Origin: Tulasnella sp. 424
Lineage: Eukaryota > Basidiomycota > Agaricomycetes > Cantharellales > Tulasnellaceae
Length of the DNA stretch: 64,000 bases
NCBI GenBank assembly: GCA_019633425.1
Contig: WSUB01000162.1
Location: 1 to 64,000 of the forward strand
Reading direction: 5' to 3'
The notes beneath the pieces were generated by a model. That model did no database searches. It was not told where the DNA came from and saw only the letters and a program-made list of their open reading frames with translations. A program made the position numbers and the translations under genes. Shown here in pieces: positions 46,924 to 58,295 of the stretch; position 1 is the stretch's first letter, and each line of letters begins with the position of its first letter.

Positions 46924-47485
46924 ATTTAAAAAGGAAATAGGGGGAGTTGGATACAAGTTGGCTCGCCTCCTCCGCTGGGTGTACCCGAGTAAGTTACGGA
47001 ATCGACTAGTCGAGGTCTGTAACTGGTCCAAAATAGTGTCCAATATAATGGTACTGGGTCTTTGTCCTATATCCAATCCCAAATTCGATGAGTCGTGCCA
47101 CTGCAATATTAATGACGGCAACCTGACTAACGCCCCAGAGCACGCTTGAAAAGCTACTATCGTAGGGGGGACGGCGACTCTATTACTCCATTAGGAGGGT
47201 ACAGATCAACAAGCGCTTCTATATTGCCTTATGCATATGGCTTTGCTGCGTACATAACATATGTGCACGATATGAGGCGTACGTTTATCATCTCTCTCAG
47301 ACATGTCACATAATCTTGACCCGAAATGCTAACCGCCGAACAAACCACAAACTATCAATTGCTCGCCAACATCATAGATTATCTGAAAACCTAACACCCA
47401 ACCAAAATGCACCGCCATGAGTCGTCAATAGTGAAGAACAACAGCAAGAGATCAAGATGGATTGTATTGACGACCTCTCAGGTTA
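46924..47485. other. End of the tandem array and spacer to ALG10
   Basis: To about 47150 this is the diverged third copy of the array's 3' flank (CAATCCCAAATTCGATGAGT). The remainder, about 330 bp, is unremarkable and lies downstream of the minus-strand ALG10 gene. Confidence 0.5.
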
Positions 47486-49647
47486 TCACCACATGAACCG
47501 AATCACACCATCAGGTCCCCACCTCTCCTTGTAAAGGAACACGGCCATCGTGACCCAATTGATGAGTCCGTACCAAACCGCTTCCATAATCAAAGCCTTC
47601 TTTGTCGCCGGGATGAGGATGCGGAGGAGAAGGTACGGTATAATGAAGTAGCGCGGTTCAAGGAGAGGGGTAGGCACGAGGGCCACAATAGTTAGGGCCC
47701 CGAATAAGCTGACATTAAGCAGGGAGTTGTCTTGGCCTTGGGTACGCGGGGTGTGAGAAAAGGAGGAACAAAAGATGAAAGTTCGCATACCTAGTCGGAC
47801 GTACCACGCGTATCCACAGAAGTAGTACACCGGTGCGAGGAGGTACGGAACAATGGGGTCGAACATATAAAACCTTTTCCAGATATAGAACGTATAGTGT
47901 CGGTTATCGGATAACAGGAAAGGGTGGTGGATGCTGTTCAAGGGAGCGAAGGTAGTGTGATGAACAATTCCGAGTCGCCATAGGGGAAGACCACTCACGT
48001 GTACTTCCAGGTTGTCAAGAGAATAAATGCCATAATAAAGATAGTACGCGATGTGTACCTATAATGACGAAGTTTCCGATTAGAACCTCTGGTTCCGACG
48101 GCTGCCTTGGGACTTGGTACCAACCATTTCGTCCAGAAAGACCTGAGGTAGATGTTCTTGAGTAGTCGGAAAACGCCATGTCTCCCAGTGAAAAGCACCG
48201 GCCACCCGAACGCAGTAGCAAACGCCACTCCGTAGTAAAGTTGAGGAATGTGAATGGCTGGTACATGATTCGACTTGTCCCCTGTCAGGCGCGGACCGTC
48301 CAAGGAATACCAGTTAGGTAAGTTTGAGAGAGGATTAATTGACACTGACTGACCCAAAACGATGCCACCATTCCAGACAACAAATGCGAGGAAGCCGACA
48401 AAGCCGGCAACGTAGGGTGGGATGAGTGGAAAGACTGTCGCTCGTTCCGCAATAACTGTGAGGACTGAAATGATCCAGTCAACTACCGAAAGTGGAAGGA
48501 TTTTGTCAGCCATTCCATCGGAATCATGATCGTACAAAAAAACGAACGGAAGTCGGCCTTGGCCGCTAACACATCGTGGTCGAAAACGGAGTAAGTCAAT
48601 TGTCGCCCACGCATGTGCTGCGGCTTCCTTCTTTCTGCTTCCCAAGCTTCGCGCTCCGGGGGATAATGCAAGGCGTACAAAGCAGTTGACCCGAAGGCAT
48701 ATGCAAGCCAGATGATGTTGGTCTGGCGGAAAAGGCATGACAGTAGGCCAGCCTAAAAGGGGAGGTGTTTCAATATCACATCTCCAGACTTGGAGTTCTG
48801 TAGGTACGGGACTTACCGCCGCTGCACTTTTGTGCCAGCCGCTCCTCGCCACGTACAAGGTGACCAAAACAGAGATCGCACTCGCGACATCTGTATAGTA
48901 CAAGAAGGCGAAGAACCACAAAACCGGAAAACTCGATATTATCAGCGCTTCTGCACTTGGTTCTAGCCATGAGCGGTTCCTCAAGCGTTCTTTGTCTAGC
49001 CTGACTGATGCGATTACTCTGTCCAGGAAAGGTGGCAAGAGAGTCAAAAGCAGGACGTTGGTGAGTCGAAGGACGGGTATTGTGCACGGCAAGAGGAAGA
49101 TTTTCCTGAGCGCTATCGAGACAAGGTACCTGAAAGGAGGCGTTAGCAGGAGGCGATGGGATGAAATGTGGACAAGATTGGGGACAAAGCAAGACGGAGG
49201 ACATCACTCCCGTAAACCAACAATGCCCTTTCTCTGATGAGGAGGTTGTGAACTTTATTGGGCCAAATATGGTTCGGAGCAAACGGTGTTGTGTTTGGTA
49301 ATGAGTGGTGGCCAAGCCAGAGCTGGTCCAGTCCACTTGTCCATTTTATCATGGCATTGTTGGTTCCGGAGAAGATTGATCATAGAAAATAGTCGAACTT
49401 GACTCACAATCCGGGTGGAGTCGTGATTTTGGGATCCCAGTGAGTCCAATCGCCGCGACAGTAGGCCTGCGCCTGGGGTATGTGGAATGGCTCATCCTAT
49501 GAAGTATAGATGAGCAATGTGTTCGCGCAAATTGCGGGATTGGCTGACCATGTATGGCTCCCGGACAATTATATCGACTTGGCGAGCTACGATAACGTTG
49601 AGCGCGGCCCAGGCCGCATACCGAATTGTTTTCCCAGAGAGAGACAT
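47486..49647 (-). CDS. ALG10: Dol-P-Glc:Glc2Man9GlcNAc2-PP-Dol alpha-1,2-glucosyltransferase
   Basis: Start ATG 49647; stop 47486-47488; several introns. The N terminus has a first TM segment, then [17 protein letters not shown] and [14 protein letters not shown], the lumenal signature of ALG10/DIE2. Many hydrophobic segments follow (for example [21 protein letters not shown]), giving a polytopic ER membrane protein. It adds the third, terminal glucose to the lipid-linked oligosaccharide, completing the donor for N-glycosylation. The end ([14 protein letters not shown]) is close to the family's WQRFMW ending. Expected length of about 450-550 aa fits. Confidence 0.93.
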
Positions 49648-50470
49648 TATGAAAGGCGAGACCGTAGCCGCCTAGCAAGTTTGGACAGAGAAATCCCTCG
49701 AGTCGTTGCGCTAGGGAGATGTAAATGTTAGACGATTGTGGAGAGCGGTGGCATGGGAACGTACAGGGTCACAAAGGCCACGTAGTGTCAACAAGGTCAG
49801 TTTCCGGTCCCTATAAACGTGTTCGAGTTTTTAAATAATATGAGTAGTGTGAATGTGACTGGTAATGGTTGGTGGACCGGACACTGGCGTTCAAAGTGTT
49901 GGAGGCTGCGTTTACGTCTGTTCGAAAAAAGAAACCCGAATTTGGAGCTCCGCGCGTCCTTTCACGGCGGTCGCAGAAAGCTAACAGATGCTAACAGCCA
50001 CCACCTCGTCACCGCAACGACCAGATAACTGTCTCACAAGAACGACGCACGCAAGTCATTTAAGAGGATATCGACGCCTGTACATTTAACGGGGGCATGG
50101 GGGTGGAACAAATCAACTAACAGGGGCGCCGTGGTGCCTCCTCGGCATACCTCAAGTCACGTAGAATTCTCTTTGGCATGTTTTATGTAATGCCCTTTGG
50201 TCGCTAGTTAAAGGTCTAGCGAAAGACTGCACCGTATGCTTGAAGATTTTTACCTGACCTTCAATTCCCAACTCGATGATCGACCTTAAACCCTTCGAGA
50301 AGCGGTTGCCATCGAGCTTGGAGCAAATTCGACTGTCTTTGCAATACATGATAACTCATAGAAAATGCTATATTTAGTAAAAGACATGCGGAAAACGAGC
50401 GCAGAGTAAGACAACGGCCCAGTGCCGGAGCATGAATTAACTAGGGATAATGCACCGACGCATTACAGCC
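49648..50470. other. Intergenic region
   Basis: About 0.8 kb between the ALG10 start and the 3' end of the next minus-strand gene. AT-richer than its surroundings; no gene or RNA recognised. Confidence 0.4.
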
Positions 50471-53400
50471 TCATCTCCCTACGTCAAACGCTTTGCTCGT
50501 CCATCCAGGTTTGCTTCTCTCTACTTCGGCTCTCGCTTGATACCGATCTCCCGCCTTGATTGCCTTTCGTCTGACATCCGTTCTCACTTCTTCCGCTGTG
50601 CGCTCCGCCGTCTCGATCTGTTCGGCAGTATGGTCCACCTTCCCTTGTATATCATCCAGAGCCTCCCTCTGCACATCCACGAGAGTGGGGTTCGTCGTAG
50701 TTGGCGAAGGAATTGGAACTTCTGGTAGTACCTGCGCACCGATCCCAACCGCGATGACGGTATCTTCTTCTGGAAGTGTGGCGGGTTGATGTGAGGTATG
50801 GATGATCCCTTTGGTAGTGACTGTGTTTGAGGTGACAGGCGGCGGTTGGTACTCCAGCACATCGACTTCCTCTTCTTCCGTATCGCTTTCGCTACCCTCG
50901 TCGTCTTTATAAGGCCCGCCGCGTATCGGCGTTCCAGAAACAAGAGCGAGTGCCCAGTCGACCCAGCCCAACTCCCTATTTTGGCCACTCATTGCCGCTT
51001 CCCGACTTGCCTCCCCTAGCTTCTTCCCGACTCCTTCCAAGGTTTCCTTAATCTTCTGGGCCAAAACGATCGCCATGCCCTCCCTAGCGCTGGGTCCCAA
51101 TAAAGGCTGCAGCAGCACCGAATTGAAGATCCAATGCCGACTCTTCTTGATGGTAAAAACCAGGCCAGGTGCATCCACTTTGACGTCGATGACGCGGAAA
51201 TACGCCTGGGGTTCTGCGCCCGCAGGGGAGTCCAACTCTTCCCCAGCCAGCTCCAACTCGATGTCAATTGACAAACCCTCCCCCGCCGCTCCTTTGTCCC
51301 CAACATCCATGCTGAGGAGGCCCCAATCCTTCCATCCCAGACACCAAGGTCCACGGACATCAGCGTAGTACCCGACATCATCGGCGGATATCCTCAACCC
51401 CTTCACTTGCACTCTTGTTCTCGTCATCGCTTCCGAGACCGTTACAGTGGGGACGGCCACTCCCAAGACTGACCGCGCTGCGTCCGACCCCCGAGCCCTC
51501 GCGGCATCCGAGCCCACTACGTTCAGCTCGCTCACGTTGGTTATTGTGATGTTGTCGGGGATGAAGCTAAGCGAGCTGATATTGAGATTATCCAACACGG
51601 CGTCGACTGTGGGGCTCTTCAACTCCATTCGGGGAAGGGGGATGACCTTGAGGGCTTGGATGACCCGCGGGACGACGAACCCCAATATGTCACGTTGCAC
51701 CTCACGCTTGAGCTCGGTGTACGCTCGACGACCTTGGCGGGTAGTGAGGGCGATTATATCCGGCTTGGATATACTGGCAAAGTAAGCGGAATGTGTCGCG
51801 AGTGTAGTAAGAGCGTCGAGAACGCGGCGAAGAGCTGGATCGCGGAGGAACGTGTCGGAAAGTGCTTGGATGTCTTGAACGACGTCTGTCAAGTCGTGCT
51901 TGGCCCTTTGCTCCTGAGGTGCTTCCCCGTTGACGTGTGCTTTGGCGTCGTCGTAGATGGAGCCGAATTCGGAATTGGCTTCGGTGGTCGAGACCCACTC
52001 GGTCTCCTTTAGTGCTCGATCAAGCCAATGTTGAATTCTTGCAATAATTCCGACGATATCGTTGTGGCCTTTCTCGTCCGTGATGGAGAAATCCTGCGCT
52101 AGCTTCTCGACGTCATGAAGCGTAGTGTCCATCCTTCCGCCCACGAACCGCTCAAGAAGTGAATGCAATCGAGCCAGCGCTTCCTTGAGATGAGGGTCCA
52201 AGTCGACGTCAACCTCGGCTTCAACCCGAGTATCGTTGATAACCGAGGACGCGGCAGCCTCTGCCGCACTGGACGCTGAGAGTGCGGTCTTTAAACCGAC
52301 GGTGTAGTACTTCTGACCAAGGTCCACAATGGTCTGAAGTGCTTGCAAGAAGCGAGGATCAGCTTGAGCTTGGCGAATGATCTGGGTATGAGTTGTAAGA
52401 TTGCGAGTTTACTTGACACAATAAGGAGAGAACCTACCGACTTGATCCTCTCTAATATCGTCTCTTGAATTCTGTCTGGGGCTTGTTGCTGTAGGTTTTG
52501 CCAGGCCTCTTGACCCTTTTGTGTGCTTTGGTCCACCGTCTCCAGAATCTTCTTCTCCGCTTCGACTTTGACTTGGGCTTGCTCAGTTCTCATTGCCTCC
52601 ACTTGAGGACCTTGCGCTTCAGTGTGATTCTCGAGCATGTCGTCCGTCTTGCGATGTTCTTCTTCGGACGGACGGATGACGCCTTCAACGACCTCCGCGC
52701 CACTTTCGACCGCTTGAGCTACGTCACCGATCTGAGAGGCGAAGTCGGCTAAAATCTCGCGAGCGGTGACAAAGACATCGGTCAGGAGGAGGCGGAAGGC
52801 GGAAGAGGTGAAAAGAAGTGTAACGAGGGTTTTGATGGAGTCGGAAAGGTTCTGAGCGTCCTGCTGTACTTGGGCGGCCGAAGGGATATCGTCGAGAGGG
52901 AGTTGCTGAGCTGAGGATGCAAAGGATAAGTACATGAGAGGATGGCACTTTCGTCCCAGGACTCACCAGCTGCGTCCAAAGGTGCTGCGCCTCCCAATTC
53001 AATGTGAGGCTTGACGGCGGCAGGCTGCGAGCTGGTATGTCGCAGATGGTAAATGGCTTGCTGGAGTGCATTGTCATCTGGGTGCAACCAAGTCAGAGAA
53101 GTGCAGGAGGTGCTTTTGTGGATGAACGTTCACTCACCGTTCTTGTCGCGGCCAAGTTCGGCCAGAGCTTCGAGGAGCCTGTGAAGGTCTCCCAATACGA
53201 TTCTGCCTCTCTCGCTGAGAACGCCTCGATGTTTGGGAGCGTCTTTGAATATGGAAGAGTCCAAAAGGAGTCGAGCCGTACTGTTTAACTGATCTTGAGT
53301 TGGTAGTTTTCCATTTTTTAGGGCAGCGACGATGGCAGCGAATTTGTCAAAAGTTGCCTGGTTAGGGACTAGTCGATCTTGGAGAGGAGGAGTGTAGTCT

Positions 53401-53483
53401 TGTTGACGATGTGTAGGCAGTAGAGGCTCTCTCTCCTCTGAGCGTTTCCTTGGTCCACAGCAGCAGGAAAGGATTGTACCCAT
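50471..53483 (-). CDS. HAM1/DUF4449-like lipid-binding (BPI-like) protein, N-acylated
   Basis: Start ATG 53483, stop 50471-50473; first exon 53483-53138, further exons around 53074-52970, 52935-52440 and 52390-50471. The N terminus MGTILSCCC is a strong N-myristoylation plus palmitoylation signal, so the protein should sit on a membrane. A helical N-terminal region with long coiled stretches is followed by a beta-rich C-terminal region (PTVDAVLDNLNISSLSFIP, GLRISADDVGYYADV, YFRVIDVKVDAPGLVF), resembling the fungal HAM1 N- and C-terminal domains related to the BPI/LBP (TULIP) lipid-binding fold. Large, about 900 aa. Exact role unknown; family members are linked to hyphal fusion or lipid transfer only by inference. 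Confidence 0.75.
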
Positions 53484-53953
53484 CGGTGGTTGAAGTGAGA
53501 GAGAGGGAGAGAGAGGATGTGACGTCACACTCTCATAGCGCTTGCATCACTCTCCGGAACTCACCGTCATCCCATGACGACACGCACAACAGTCATCAAA
53601 CGCCTCCATTTACTGCCACACTGAGATTCTTTCCGGTTCCTCAATCTCAACGTGTATGAAGAGAGAAAGGGAGGGCGGTGGCGTTTCTGAAATTCTCACG
53701 GTTTGATGTGTCATGAACGCGACTGGTGTTGGTTCGGTTTAGTCTCCGACTGCTGCCTGGCCCTCACCTTGCTGCTCTCCCGGTTTTATCTCGCTGGCTC
53801 GAGATATTGCATCTCGCCTCGTTCACCCACCTCACACATCTCCACCCACCCACGCTGCATTCATCAAGCCACTTCCGCGATACACAAGCAACGCATCTCT
53901 AACGGACCACACGACTTACGCCCACCGTTCACCATCTGTTCACGCCCAATCTC
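53484..53953. promoter_or_regulatory. Divergent intergenic region
   Basis: 470 bp between divergent starts. A GAGAGAGGGAGAGAGAGG tract lies at about 53499-53516 and C-rich CACCCACC words near 53825-53850, just upstream of the plus-strand gene. Presumably holds both promoters. Confidence 0.45.
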
Positions 53954-56070
53954 ATGCCATCCGCAAGCATACCATCATCAAGTCCTCCATCGGACACGGG
54001 ATCCAAAGGGAGGAGACTTGCAATGACGCAGCTCTCCAACGGCTCATTCTCCAAGTCCTCCCCGCCCAATGCGCCCAAGGCAGCCGCAAACCTTGTCAAG
54101 AAACCTTCTACGCGTGGATCAACTTCACTGTCAGTACGGAGTGTCTTTGGTGGTACTCGAGCAGCTGCAGCTTCAAAAAAGGACAAAGACGGGTACGTAC
54201 GAATCACGTATTCCTTTTCCGGTAAAGCGCCTGCTCTGACCCTGTTCGACCCAACAGTGACCTCACAAGTGGTGCCGAAACCGAAACTCGTCGCCCTCCT
54301 CCTTCTCGATTCGGTTTCGGCATCGGAGCTCCCAAACGAGCTAGCCTTTCATCGAAACCAGAACTTGTCAAGAAACCTCCCGTCCCAGCCCGCTCTACGC
54401 CAACACCAACCAACACGACCCCAACCGCAGATAATAAAGGCTCTTTCCGCGGCAAAACCGCTTCACCAACTTTGAGGAAGGTGTTGACTCCAACGTCCAG
54501 CAAACCCCCCTCACCAGTCACTCGCACCCCCGTGTCTATCCGCTCAATACTGACCGCCGCAAAGCACAACGATTCCCCGGGCCCCTTGTCAGATCCAGTA
54601 ATCAATCTGGCCGCCAGTACAAGTAACCGAATACTTGATTTCCAAGCCAACACGTCTCAAGATATGACCGCTCCCGGAGACTTGACCATTGCAAGTATCA
54701 TCATGTCCGATGATGGAACACCGAGAAAAGCCCCAACCGAAGACGATGACACGGAAGAGGAAGGCAACGTCTCAGCATTACTGCCAATGGTCGACTTTGG
54801 AGCTCCTACCCCAGCACATCCGCGCATTTTGATACGACACCCTAATGATAATCACGACGATGAATTTGACGACGATGACGACGATGACCTCGACAATGAC
54901 AACGACGACAACCCTACCGTACTCCTTCAGATGGAAACTCCTAGCCGACCCTCACTCAAGAAATCCACCAAACACAGTTCCAACGGCCTCCTACCAAGCC
55001 GACAGAATCTCAGTTACCTGTCACCTCAGCCTCCGACGCCTAGCTCATTATCATTCTTGTCCCGCTCTCGCCGGCAGCGTGTTCCCAGTAACAACTCCTC
55101 CGTGACCAAGAACAAGTCGCGCCGGACCTCCGGAACAAGCAATGCCTCCGCCTCTCGCAGGTCCTCGAAGATCCGTCCCCAAGGTGGCCTGGAACGGGGA
55201 TCCATCCTTTCGTGGGAAGCAGTCCTCGAACGCTCCAAGGAGCTCTCGGATGGAGATGCCGATGAACTCGGAATGATATCCACTATCGCTCTTGGTAGCT
55301 TGGGAACCATGTCGCCCGGTTTCGGTACACCGATGTACCAAAGACTCTCGTTCACAAGCGCCGCGACCGATCGAGACCGCTCCGTTTCATCTCGACGGAC
55401 GTCGGGAGCTGTGCGGAGGAGCAGGACGTCTCAAACGACAAAGGAGAACGAGGTAATTGTATCAGCGGATGCAAGCGATGCCGGAAGTACCCCAGGCAGT
55501 GCCCGGCTCCAACCTCCCGAAACGCCCTCCCCACTGGGTGCTTCTACGCTTGGCAAGAAAAGTCCTGTCGGCTTGACGTTTACACCGCTGGACCCCGCGC
55601 CAAAGTATGTTCGCGGCCGAACAACCAAGGAACAAACCGTTGCGGACAAGTTGAAGAAGCAACTGGATTCACAAACAGCCCAACTACAGGCCGTTCAGCT
55701 TCAGTTGGAAAACGCCATGCGAGACCTCGAAATTCGGACCGCAACGGTCGCCTCGTTGGAGGATACCCGGGGCCAGTTCCTCAAAGAACGATTAGCATTT
55801 GAAGCTGCCAAGCAGGAATGGGCCCAGAAGGAGGCTAAGTGGATGTCTCGGCAGCAGGCTTGGACAGCACGTGAGCAGCGAACCAAGGAGGCCAATGAAC
55901 TGAAGGAGTTGTTGGAAATGGAGAATGGACTCAAGGCGCGATGGACGGCGGTCGACGAAGAAATCCAACGCGAGACGCAGAGAATCGCACAGGGTCGGGA
56001 GTTGCTTTCTATTTTGCTTGTGGATGTGGAGCTGTGGATGCGCAAATGCGGAACGGACTCGTCGCCTTGA
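53954..56070 (+). CDS. Disordered protein with C-terminal coiled coil, unknown function
   Basis: Exons 53954-54192 and 54258-56070 give 683 aa. The first 500 residues are low-complexity: Ser/Pro/Lys-rich with SKPPSP and RRTS words and an Asp-rich block (about 54850-54910). A conserved-looking patch GGLERGSILSWEAVLERSKEL lies at about 55185-55245. The last 150 residues form a long charged coiled coil (ADKLKKQLDSQTAQLQAVQ; EWAQKEAKWMSRQQAW). Composition and basic Ser/Thr-Pro sites suggest a cytoskeletal or spindle-associated scaffold regulated by phosphorylation, but this is inference and I recognise no family. Confidence 0.78.
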
Positions 56071-58295
56071 AAATCCCCTCGATATCGCCTATGCTGCTAG
56101 GGCTCGTCACAGATATTTTCTTTGTTTGTATTCGGACGACGGGATGTATAGTATATTTACATTGTATATATGGACTCGGCTGTTGGACTCGGTATAGCAA
56201 GCGTCGATAGATTTGTGACTTGGCTGTCATGTTACTTGGCACGAAAGCACCTCGAACTGCTGGCCTTGACAATCGCGCTCCCCTCTGCATATCCCCTGGG
56301 CCTCCCAATCAACTTCCCCCCGGCCGGGAATGCATACGCGTGACCTTGAATGTACTACTCACGGCTCGGTCTTCCGGGCATCCTCCAGGGAAGGGGAGCG
56401 AACCTCATGCATCCGGGACTCGGACCACGGAATTGGAATTCGTTTTACGTGACAATACCCAATCTCCGAGCACGAAAACAGCAGTTCCAGTATACTTTAG
56501 ATTTTGAGTTGCTTCGAGAGGCGAACGAAAGGAAGGAGATCCACGCGGGAGAGAAGTACGTCGATGGGAATGGTCCTAGGCGCCAAGCAACAGCCAGCAT
56601 AGGCTAATATTATTTTCAACATTAGAGATTACTAAAATCGTTCAAAATTAGATGCCCGAGAGAGCTAAGATTCGCCAGGACAGGCAGCACTTTAGCTCCT
56701 TCCGCCCTATCAGCCCCGCCCACTCCCGGAGCGGTGCTCCCGAGCCGAGGATGTCGCTGGTGGTTCGATGAAGTACCAATCTACTCTTTCCTACTCGGAC
56801 TTCTCTTTAGGAAGTTATGTGTGTGCGGGCGCAGCATGCGGACCAGCGAGCCAATTTGGCCGCGAACAACCTGATAGGGTAATTTGTCATGTGCGCACAT
56901 GAATAGAGAAGAAGAGTCGAAATATGCCTCGATAATGAATGGATGGGAGCCCGCCTTCTCAAGATAACGAAGCGGGCGACGATCTCGAGCAGCTGAAATC
57001 ATGGCGGTAGCTACCCAGCGTTCGGGTACGCTGCGCATCTGTCCCGACGGGAGGCTCGGGATCGACAATGGCCCTGAGAAGGCTTGCCGTAGTGTAGGAG
57101 GGTCGTGGTGAGATGGTGTCTGATCCGGCAAGTTTGCCTTTAGCAGTGAAAGCTCAACAATAGACCTAAGACGAGGCACTTGGGAAACCCGGGGCCCCGG
57201 GAATAGTTTGCAACAAAATCAGTTCAGTTACATCTAGAGCGAGAAGAGAGTTATTGACTGAATCGAAAGCGCAGAAGCATTGAGAGGTCCATAAGGTGAA
57301 TACCTCGAAGGGTGGCGTTTGAGAAAGACTGCCAAGGATCAGCATCTATTGTAGATCCAGGAAAACCGAATCTTGTTCGAATGGCAACGCATGGACGACC
57401 CTTCCCCATCGGCCAGACCTGCAGACAGGAAATAGATGACAAGAATAGAGAGAAGAGCCAGGGAGTGGGTTCGGTAACCCGGTCTATTATGACGCAGAGC
57501 GTGGGCCCCAGGAAGCCGCAAAATGGAGAAGCCAGAGACCATATGGTCCCATGCTTTTGGACGACGAACCCGTGTCGGAAGCCGTGACTACGATAGCCCC
57601 GTGCAAGAAAAGGCCAAGACAACTCGGAGGAGTGGAGGGATAGCGCTATGGGGACGAGAGATGACGGTCGAGACGTTTACGAGAAGGATCGTGGGTCGGC
57701 AGCTTCCGTTACTCATTCCTTGGTGATGAGTAACGCACTGGCCCTTTGCGAACGCTGTCCGAAAGCTGAGGATTGCCGAGGTGGGCACGAGGACGGATCC
57801 TAAGAGCGTCTACGGCGTATTTTGCTGAAAAATTGTGCCCAGAGACTTCCAAGCGGGGTTTGAGACCGAAGCGGCCTGCTTCAGTGGAGGCGGGTTCTTC
57901 CGAGTTCTCCAAGATAAGTAACGGCCATTCATGTCAAGAGAAGAGATAAGAGAGTGCGGAACATCGTCCCGAGCATCGTTGGACCAGTGCGCGTCGGGCA
58001 GGGACAGAAGTCGCTGGTCGCTGGATTGACGTTAAGCAGCGACTGTCGAGGGAGTTGGGTGCTTGAGGGATGAGATGGTGAATATTGGGAGCACATGGTG
58101 AAGGGAAGAGCGAACAGGGGCACTTCGGTTTCGGGTTAGATCAGGGAGCAGAGGAGCGTACGCGCTTTTACTTACATGTGGGACGTCCTCCGGCTAACAC
58201 GAACCAGAGACGACTTTACCCGTAGACTCCCCTCCATTCCCCCCCACCAGCTCTCTGTCGCTGTACGCTACGCTGAAGACCTGTATAAACTACTC
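56071..58295. other. Long gene-poor stretch; possible minus-strand gene at 56781-57912
   Basis: 2.2 kb. On the minus strand three consecutive open segments (57912-57709, 57622-57251, 57179-56781) could be exons: one reads WLFSLFLSSISCLQ, and another reads ERWVATAMISAARDRRPLRYLEK. Plausible splice signals exist but I could not join them confidently and recognise no family. The rest is non-coding as far as I can tell, including the promoter of the transporter gene. Confidence 0.3.
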
